Of a DNA stretch of 5,475 bases, positions 1 through 4,644 are shown piece after piece. Made by a program: the position numbers and the translations under genes. The first letter of the stretch is position 1; every line of letters starts with the position of its first letter. Under the pieces are notes generated by a model. That model searched no databases. It saw only the letters and a list, made by a program, of their open reading frames with translations, and had not been told where the DNA came from. The DNA comes from Methanobacteriota archaeon (GTDB lineage: Archaea; Thermoplasmatota; Poseidoniia; MGIII; CG-Epi1), in assembly GCA_014240055.1 (NCBI GenBank), contig JAAZXP010000058.1, forward strand, positions 1 to 5,475, in the 5' to 3' direction.

Positions 1-55
1 ATAAAAAAACCAAATTCATTTCATTAAACCATGTCTCAAATTCCTGGCCAGGCAT
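1..55 (-). CDS. Start of an unidentified gene, truncated by the left window edge
   Basis: Reading leftwards from an ATG at 55-53, the frame stays open to the window edge and gives 18 residues, MPGQEFETWFNEMNLVFL. An in-frame TAA lies six codons before this ATG, so it is the first ATG available. A CTAAATA element (81-75) sits 20-26 bases upstream, where an archaeal TATA box of a leaderless mRNA would be. An AGGA lies just before the start. The peptide has a mixed amphipathic composition that reads like a soluble protein, but I recognise no family. The gene follows the small - strand ORF at 102-251 after a 46-base gap. With so few codons, chance openness cannot be excluded. Confidence 0.4.
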   Translation of the reverse strand, partial: MPGQEFETWFNEMNLVFL

Positions 56-74
56 GCTTCCTGAAAACTGTTAG

Positions 75-81
75 TATTTAG
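75..81 (-). promoter_or_regulatory. TATA-like element before the left-edge gene
   Basis: On the - strand this reads CTAAATA, 20-26 bases before the ATG at 55. The same heptamer lies at a similar distance before the dehydratase gene on the + strand. The position suits an archaeal TATA box driving a leaderless or nearly leaderless transcript. It is a short match in AT-rich DNA, so support is only moderate. Confidence 0.3.
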
Positions 82-101
82 AAAGAGCGTCCACAATACT
101 T

Positions 102-251
102 TTAGAACATTCCACTAGTAACTGATTGCTCATCCTCAGGAAATAAATAAAAATAAACTCCCATGATAGTTAGTAAGAATCCCGAACTTGCCATTCCTAT
201 TGGTAACATCGTCGACATGCTTTCCGAAAAACTCATTTCTTCTTGGACCAT
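102..251 (-). CDS. Small single-helix membrane protein, 49 residues, unknown function
   Basis: The frame begins with ATG at 251-249 and ends with TAA at 104-102. The protein has a polar acidic N-terminus (MVQEEMSFSESMST), a hydrophobic stretch at residues 15-37 (beginning MLPIGMASSGFLL and ending YFYLF) long enough for one membrane span, and a short acidic tail (PEDEQSVTSGMF). It is rich in methionine (7 of 49). Glycine is mostly GGA, as in the neighbouring genes. An ATATTTTAA element lies 24-32 bases before the ATG, consistent with a leaderless archaeal transcript. The frame stays open upstream, but this ATG fits the promoter spacing. I know no family for it. A 42-codon ORF on the opposite strand (163-291) covers part of the same DNA but has no such protein-like organisation. 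Confidence 0.45.
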   Translation of the reverse strand: MVQEEMSFSESMSTMLPIGMASSGFLLTIMGVYFYLFPEDEQSVTSGMF

Positions 252-274
252 AATGCTGTATCTGAGAAGGGGTG

Positions 275-284
275 TTAAAATATG
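275..284 (-). promoter_or_regulatory. TATA-like element for the small membrane ORF, roughly symmetric
   Basis: The - strand reads CATATTTTAA here, and its core lies 24-32 bases before the ATG at 251. On the + strand the same bases read TTAAAATATG, so the element could also recruit TBP in the other direction towards the dehydratase gene at 327, giving a leader of about 20 bases. Directionality would depend on a BRE that I cannot assign confidently. Confidence 0.35.
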
Positions 285-298
285 TTTCTGAGTTAGGC

Positions 299-305
299 CT
301 AAATA
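299..305 (+). promoter_or_regulatory. TATA-like element before the dehydratase-plsC-HAD operon
   Basis: CTAAATA lies 22-28 bases before the ATG at 327. That spacing would start transcription at or next to the start codon, fitting the absence of a Shine-Dalgarno sequence there. It would serve all three genes to 1990, whose gaps are too small to hold separate intergenic promoters. Confidence 0.35.
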
Positions 306-326
306 GAGTCGATTTCTCGTATTAAT

Positions 327-626
327 ATGGACTTATTGAAAGATGAGGATATTACTAGCCGTATTCGAATGATTGGGCCTTGGGATTATGACTCTGAAGA
401 CAAAATATTAATTCGAGAAACTATGTTTAAAGATTTTATGGAAGCCATGGGGTTCTTGAATAAATTGGCTGAAGCTGCTGAGAAACTTAACCATCATCCA
501 GACATGACGCTTTGCGAATACAATAGAGTTATTGTAACTACAACCACTCATGATGCTGGAGGCATAACAGATAATGATATTCGTTTGACTCAGAGCTTTG
601 AAGAAATTTTAGAAAGCTACGAATAA
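327..626 (+). CDS. Pterin-4a-carbinolamine dehydratase (PCD/DCoH family)
   Basis: This is a 99-residue protein, the usual length for a single-domain PCD. The family dehydrates 4a-hydroxytetrahydrobiopterin to the quinonoid dihydropterin, recycling the cofactor of aromatic amino acid hydroxylases; members without such a hydroxylase partner have been linked to molybdopterin metabolism. The family motif E-x3-H-H-P-x6-Y-x9-H-x8-D is complete: E52, H56, H57, P58, Y65, H75 and D84, with the typical THDAGG at 74-79 and W19 in the N-terminal part. No Shine-Dalgarno site precedes the ATG, and a TATA-like box sits 22-28 bases upstream. It heads a tight operon, with the acyltransferase starting 8 bases after its stop. 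No aromatic hydroxylase or Moco gene is in view, so its physiological substrate here is unknown. Family assignment is firm; the role is open. Confidence 0.93.
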   Translation: MDLLKDEDITSRIRMIGPWDYDSEDKILIRETMFKDFMEAMGFLNKLAEAAEKLNHHPDMTLCEYNRVIVTTTTHDAGGITDNDIRLTQSFEEILESYE

Positions 627-634
627 AACTGTCC

Positions 635-1375
635 ATGGCCGAAGTAAATAAAATCGGCTACTTTTCTTTTCTAATTCGGTTTACTGTTGGATTTATATGG
701 CTCAGTTTTTGGTCTTTAGCATGTATGGCCCTCATGCTGTTAGCTCTTCCATTTCGATCATTAAGAGTAAGAATTGGCAATCTTTGTGGAAAAATTATAG
801 GGCCTGTAATTGCTAGAATTATTGGTGCTAAAGTCGTTAATCCTGATGCGGAAAAATTAAATAATTCAACTCCTGCTATTTTTGTTACTAATCATTCTTC
901 GGCTCTAGATGTTTTCATTTCAATGGGACTTTGTCCGTATGGCGGATGTGGAGTTGGTAAAAAAGAAATTTTAAGAATTCCTTTTTTTGGACAGGCTTAT
1001 TGGCTTGCGGGACACTTGCTAATCGATCGAGGAAATAATTCTAAAGCTGTTGCTTCTATGTCAAAATTATCTAATTTTGTTAAAACTAAAGATTTGAGCA
1101 TATGGATTTGGCCTGAAGGAACTCGGAGTGTTGATGGAAAGTTAATTGCTTTCAAAAAAGGATTTGTACATTTGGCATTGGCAACTGGATTACCTATTGT
1201 TCCTGTTGTACTTCATGGTGCGCATAAGATATGGCCTGCAAAAACTATGGAATTTTATCCTGGCGAGGTTAGAGTTGAAGTCTTAGATTCAATTAAAACC
1301 GATAACTGGAGTAAAGAAAACTTAGACAAACACGTTGAAGAAGTAAGGGGCGTTATGGCTAAGGCCTTGATGTAA
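635..1375 (+). CDS. plsC: 1-acyl-sn-glycerol-3-phosphate acyltransferase-like protein (PlsC/LPLAT family)
   Basis: The protein has 246 residues, typical of PlsC. Members move an acyl chain from acyl-CoA or acyl-ACP to the sn-2 position of lysophosphatidate, making phosphatidate at the inner membrane face. A hydrophobic N-terminal segment (about 12-40) should anchor it. Four family blocks are in order: NHSSALD (86-92, the HX4D catalytic pair H87 and D92); GKK...IPFFGQ...IDRG (108-133, with R132); WPEGTRS (159-165, the phosphate-binding EGTR block); and LPIVPVVLHG (186-195). It lies 8 bases after the dehydratase and 9 bases before the HAD gene, with no clear ribosome site at its ATG. The family is bacterial and eukaryotic in its classical role, so its presence beside an archaeal topoisomerase VI gene is notable. 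The true acceptor (lysophosphatidate, another lysolipid or a polyol phosphate) cannot be read from sequence. A diverged copy of its C-terminus survives at 2010-2084. Confidence 0.9.
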   Translation: MAEVNKIGYFSFLIRFTVGFIWLSFWSLACMALMLLALPFRSLRVRIGNLCGKIIGPVIARIIGAKVVNPDAEKLNNSTPAIFVTNHSSALDVFISMGLCPYGGCGVGKKEILRIPFFGQAYWLAGHLLIDRGNNSKAVASMSKLSNFVKTKDLSIWIWPEGTRSVDGKLIAFKKGFVHLALATGLPIVPVVLHGAHKIWPAKTMEFYPGEVRVEVLDSIKTDNWSKENLDKHVEEVRGVMAKALM

Positions 1376-1384
1376 AATTGAAAA

Positions 1385-1990
1385 ATGCTTGTAGTATTTG
1401 ACTTGGACGGGACTCTTATTGATTCGACTCGTGCGCTTTTAGAATCACATAAAGCCGCTTGGAAAAGTGTAGGCCTTAAAAGTCCACCAAAAGAAGATAT
1501 CCTCAGTCTAACCGGTTTACCTTTGATTGAAATAATGCAAAAGCTTGGACCAGATCAGGATCCTATGGCTTTAGCTGAGGTGTATTCACAAGCATATGTT
1601 AGAGCATCTCGCCATGAATGCCTCTTCGAAGGTATATCTGATCTCTTAGCAAGGCCATTTCGAGCTGCTGTGGCTACTGGGAAGAGTCAACGTGGTGCTG
1701 ATCGAGTCGTAAGGCAATTTGGTTTTGAAAATCGATTTGAAGTTGTTTTGGGAGGGAATTCCGTTTCTAAGCCCAAGCCGAATCCTGACTTGTTATTCTC
1801 TATTATGAAAAAAACCGGAACTGAAAATATTGTAATGATTGGAGATACCACTTATGATTTAGAAATGGCCCATGCTGCAGGAGTTAGGGGCATCGGAGTG
1901 AGCTGGGGCCATCATCCACCAGAGATTCTGCAAAAATGGGCTCCTGTCGTCAATTCTGTCAAAGAACTGGGCGAGATACTAGGTGTCTGA
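1385..1990 (+). CDS. HAD-superfamily phosphatase, phosphoglycolate phosphatase-like
   Basis: This is a 201-residue HAD hydrolase. The ATG opens directly into the first strand, MLVVFDLDGTLIDS, with nucleophile D6 and acid/base D8. A helical C1-type cap follows (about 15-80). Motif II is AVATGKS with T98, motif III is SKPKPNP with K129, and motif IV is GDTTYD with the Mg-binding D154 and D158. The layout matches the Gph/PpaX/beta-phosphoglucomutase branch; the overall look favours a phosphomonoesterase over a mutase. Possible substrates are 2-phosphoglycolate, pyrophosphate or other small phosphate esters, and sequence alone does not decide. It starts 9 bases after plsC and probably shares its transcript, so a phosphate ester linked to lipid synthesis is possible but speculative. 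The length is slightly short for the subfamily (about 210-230), with all motifs intact. Confidence 0.88.
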   Translation: MLVVFDLDGTLIDSTRALLESHKAAWKSVGLKSPPKEDILSLTGLPLIEIMQKLGPDQDPMALAEVYSQAYVRASRHECLFEGISDLLARPFRAAVATGKSQRGADRVVRQFGFENRFEVVLGGNSVSKPKPNPDLLFSIMKKTGTENIVMIGDTTYDLEMAHAAGVRGIGVSWGHHPPEILQKWAPVVNSVKELGEILGV

Positions 1991-2009
1991 AACAAAGAAC
2001 ATGTGGTTG

Positions 2010-2084
2010 ACTAATAGTGATGAATTTTCATAAAAAAGTATTAAGGAAGTCAAAGGCCTTATGTCTAAGGCTCTGATGGGATAA
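2010..2084 (+). pseudogene. Relic of the C-terminus of a second PlsC-type acyltransferase
   Basis: In the frame ending at TAA 2082-2084, the last codons read IKEVKGLMSKALMG. They align without gaps to VEEVRGVMAKALM, the end of the intact PlsC (1334-1372). Over those 13 codons I count 8 identical residues, 4 conservative changes, and 29 of 39 identical bases. The match extends weakly further upstream (TNSDEFS-stop-KS against NWSKENLDKH), crossing an in-frame TAA at 2031-2033. No acyltransferase motif precedes it, because the complete HAD gene ends at 1990. It is therefore best read as the tail of a lost paralogue, not a working gene. The differences are scattered over synonymous and conservative positions, so the copy was diverged under protein-level constraint before it was lost and is not a fresh duplication. 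Confidence 0.65.
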
Positions 2085-2101
2085 TACGAGCTTATGTTAT
2101 T

Positions 2102-2108
2102 CTAAAAC
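2102..2108 (+). promoter_or_regulatory. Candidate TATA-like element before katG
   Basis: CTAAAAC lies 30-36 bases before the katG ATG in an AT-rich stretch, close in sequence to the CTAAATA elements elsewhere in the window. It would give a leader of only a few bases. Downstream, GAGAG at 2123-2127 could be a weak ribosome site about ten bases from the start, and a run of eight A (2131-2138, counting the A of ATG) directly precedes it. The katG-cupin unit needs its own promoter because 147 non-coding bases separate it from the HAD gene, but the exact element is uncertain. Confidence 0.3.
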
Positions 2109-2137
2109 TATTTGAAAGCTCTGAGAGTGTAAAAAAA

Positions 2138-4291
2138 ATGAAAGAAAATGAAGGTGGGGCAGGTAAATGCCCAGTAATGCACGGTGCTACAACAACTGGA
2201 GAAGCTGGAACAACAAACAAAGACTGGTGGCCTAACCAGCTCAATTTAGGAATTCTCCATCAACATGACAATAAATCCAATCCAATGGATGCTTCGTTTA
2301 ATTATCAAAAAGCTTTCAAAAATTTAGATTATAATGCACTAAAAAAAGACCTTAATGAGTTGATGACGGATAGTCAAGATTGGTGGCCTGCCGATTACGG
2401 GCACTATGGTCCATTTTTTATTCGTATGACTTGGCATGCTGCAGGAACCTATCGAACTGGTGATGGACGCGGTGGTGCAGGTACTGGAGCTCAGCGTTTT
2501 GCACCGCTCAATAGTTGGCCAGATAATGGAAATTTGGATAAGGCTAGACGTTTATTATGGCCAATAAAACAAAAATACGGGAACCAAATCAGTTGGGCTG
2601 ATCTTCTCGTCTTGACTGGAATTGTTGCTATAGAATCTATGGAAGGTCCTGTATTTGGATTTGGCGGCGGACGTCCTGATATTTGGCACCCTGAAGAAGA
2701 CATTTACTGGGGTAGTGAAGACGAGTGGCTTGGAGATAATAGATATGGCGATACTCGCCAATCTCTAGATAATCCTCTTGCAGCAGTTCAAATGGGTTTG
2801 ATTTATGTCAATCCAGAAGGACCAAATGCAAATCCTGATCCATTACTTAGTGCACAAGACATTAGAGAGACTTTTGCAAGAATGGCCATGGATGATGCTG
2901 AAACAGTAGCTTTGACTGCTGGAGGCCATACTTTTGGTAAAGCACATGGTGCTGGAGATGCTGGACTTGTTGGTAGTGAACCTGAAGGTTCAGGAATTGA
3001 AGAACAAGGGTTTGGTTGGGCCAGTACTCATAAATCTGGAAAGGGCCGTGATGCAATTACTAGTGGCCTTGAAGGTGCTTGGACTTCAAATCCTATTCAA
3101 TGGGATAATGGTTACTTCGACATTTTATTCAAATATGAAGACTCTTGGAAATTAGTAAAGAGTCCTGCTGGAGCACACCAATGGACTCCTGCCAGTCCTG
3201 ATGAGAAAGATCTAGCTCCTGATGCTGAAGATTCTTCAATTAAAGTAGAAACAATGATGACTACCGCAGATATGGCTATGATTCGTGACCCAGAATATCG
3301 AAAAATTTCGAAACATTTTCATGATAATCCAAGTGATTTTGCAGATGCTTTTTCTCGTGCCTGGTTCAAATTACTCCATCGTGATATGGGACCAAAAGCA
3401 AGGTATCTTGGTCCTGATGTTCCTGATGAAGAACTCATTTGGCAAGATCCAGTGCCTAAAGGAAATACAAATTATGATATTGCTGCAGTTAAATCAGACA
3501 TTAGTAAAAGTGGACTGAGTATTCAGGAAATGGTAGAAACGGCCTGGGCAAGCGCTTCAACCTTCAGAGGGTCTGACATGCGAGGGGGGGCTAACGGTGC
3601 AAGAATTCGTTTATCGCCTCAAAAAGATTGGGAAGCTAATAAACCAGAACAGCTAAGTAAAGTTCTAGGAATTTTGAATGAAATTTCGTCTGCACACAAT
3701 GCTAGCCTAGCTGATGTTATTGTCTTAGCTGGAAATCTTGGGATTGAAATGGCAACCAATCAGGATGTCAGTTTCACACCAGGGCGTGGAGATTCTTCTG
3801 ATGAACAAACGGATGTTGAATCGTTTGCTGTTCTTGAACCTGTAGCAGACGGCTTCCGCAATTACCTTCAACGAAATTTTAGTGTTAGTCCTGAAGAAAT
3901 AATGCTTGATAAAGCACAACTTCTTGGATTGTCAGCCCCTGAAATGACTGCCCTTGTTGGTGGTTTTAGATCTTTGGGAATCAGCTCTAATGATTGTGGA
4001 TTGTTTTCTGAAGATATAAATCAATTATCTAATGATTTCTTTACTACACTTCTTGATATGAATGTTGAATGGAAGGCTACTGGAAGTAATTCGTATGATG
4101 CTATGGATAGGTCTACTGGAAAAGTTATGAGGTGCGCTTCGAGAACCGACCTTGTATTTGGAAGTAATTCACAACTTCGAGCAATAGCTGAAGTTTATGC
4201 GCAAAATGATGGTCATGAAAAATTTGTTAAGGATTTTATTGCTGCATGGAATAAAGTTATGAATGCTGACAGATTCGATGTAAAAGCATGA
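2138..4291 (+). CDS. katG: Bifunctional catalase-peroxidase KatG
   Basis: This 717-residue protein is close to the usual KatG length. The enzyme is a soluble haem protein that destroys H2O2 by catalase action and also has broad peroxidase activity. The N-terminus carries the family's KCPVMHG (10-16) and DWWPNQLNLGILHQH (29-43). The N-terminal haem domain has distal R96, W99 and H100; the residues that form the Met-Tyr-Trp crosslink essential for catalase activity are W99, Y223 and M249; proximal H264 lies in AGGHTFGK, with W315 and D378 as its hydrogen-bonding partners. The mobile arginine is R415 in LHRDMGP. S309, the position of S315 in the Mycobacterium tuberculosis enzyme, is serine. The C-terminal half is the degenerate second peroxidase domain without a haem site. 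It is complete with no frameshift. Its stop overlaps the cupin start. The family is mainly bacterial, so acquisition by lateral transfer is likely. Confidence 0.97.
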   Translation: MKENEGGAGKCPVMHGATTTGEAGTTNKDWWPNQLNLGILHQHDNKSNPMDASFNYQKAFKNLDYNALKKDLNELMTDSQDWWPADYGHYGPFFIRMTWHAAGTYRTGDGRGGAGTGAQRFAPLNSWPDNGNLDKARRLLWPIKQKYGNQISWADLLVLTGIVAIESMEGPVFGFGGGRPDIWHPEEDIYWGSEDEWLGDNRYGDTRQSLDNPLAAVQMGLIYVNPEGPNANPDPLLSAQDIRETFARMAMDDAETVALTAGGHTFGKAHGAGDAGLVGSEPEGSGIEEQGFGWASTHKSGKGRDAITSGLEGAWTSNPIQWDNGYFDILFKYEDSWKLVKSPAGAHQWTPASPDEKDLAPDAEDSSIKVETMMTTADMAMIRDPEYRKISKHFHDNPSDFADAFSRAWFKLLHRDMGPKARYLGPDVPDEELIWQDPVPKGNTNYDIAAVKSDISKSGLSIQEMVETAWASASTFRGSDMRGGANGARIRLSPQKDWEANKPEQLSKVLGILNEISSAHNASLADVIVLAGNLGIEMATNQDVSFTPGRGDSSDEQTDVESFAVLEPVADGFRNYLQRNFSVSPEEIMLDKAQLLGLSAPEMTALVGGFRSLGISSNDCGLFSEDINQLSNDFFTTLLDMNVEWKATGSNSYDAMDRSTGKVMRCASRTDLVFGSNSQLRAIAEVYAQNDGHEKFVKDFIAAWNKVMNADRFDVKA

Positions 4292-4644
4292 ACGAAATCA
4301 TACTAAAAAGATTTGAAAATCCAGATGAAATAAGAAATTTTGAGAAAGGTAAATTCGAAATTATAAAATTTGATGGAATGACTATTGGACGTGCGACCTA
4401 CCAGCCAGGATGGAAATGGTCTGTTGATGTTTCGCCTTTATCTGGCACTGATTTTTGTGAAGTCGAACACCTTGGAATGGTTATTTCTGGTCAAGCTACA
4501 TGTGCATTCAAAGATGGAGAGATTCATACAATGAAGCCTGGTGATCTATTCTATATTGGGTCTCAACCGCACGATAGCTGGGTTGTTGGAGATGAAGAAT
4601 ATGTTTCTTTACACTTTCAAGGCGCAGATAAATACGCAGATTAA
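4288..4644 (+). CDS. Small single-domain cupin protein, unknown function
   Basis: The ATG at 4288 overlaps the katG stop (ATGA, 4288-4291), so translation is probably coupled. The 118-residue protein is one cupin barrel: IGRATYQPGWKWS (33-45), then the first cupin motif region CEVEHLGMVISGQ (57-69), and the second motif region KPGDLFYIGSQPHDSWVVG (83-101). H61 and H95 stand at metal-ligand-like places, but the full HxH-x4-E set of metal cupins is missing, so metal binding is uncertain. The pattern PGW-WS...H-G...SG...PGD...PHD-WVVGDE is a recurrent type among small stand-alone cupins. No transmembrane or DNA-binding segment is visible. Pairing with katG suggests a role in oxidative stress, perhaps sensing or protecting, but this is inference. 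Its stop overlaps that of the convergent top6A. Confidence 0.85.
   Translation: MNEIILKRFENPDEIRNFEKGKFEIIKFDGMTIGRATYQPGWKWSVDVSPLSGTDFCEVEHLGMVISGQATCAFKDGEIHTMKPGDLFYIGSQPHDSWVVGDEEYVSLHFQGADKYAD

Noticed and set aside
43..57. Palindromes CCTGGCCAGG and GCATGC as a possible operator or attachment site
   Set aside because: They fall inside the putative start of the left-edge gene, are short, and have no second copy in the window.
163..291. A 42-codon + strand ORF overlapping the small minus-strand ORF
   Set aside because: Its product lacks a clear domain or membrane organisation, no suitable promoter or ribosome site precedes it, and the minus-strand frame is the better candidate for this DNA.
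2120..2128. CTCTGAGAG before katG as a redox-regulator operator
   Set aside because: Only a four-base inverted repeat with a one-base spacer; too short to distinguish from chance, and no regulator gene is adjacent.
2085..2137. Extension of the plsC tail duplication into a copy of the HAD gene start (CTTATGTTATTC compared with AATGCTTGTAGTA)
   Set aside because: The similarity after the relic's stop codon is limited to a few bases and needs gaps, so I do not claim duplication beyond the stop.
2491..2761. Open minus-strand frames inside katG (2491-2703, 2555-2761)
   Set aside because: They lie opposite a strongly conserved katG region, their products have no protein-like organisation, and no promoter or partner is visible.
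2862..3518. Other open frames inside katG on both strands (2862-3056, 2934-3155, 3285-3518), and similarly 3725-3919
   Set aside because: These are alternative-frame readings of katG codons with low-complexity, biased composition. KatG explains the DNA completely.
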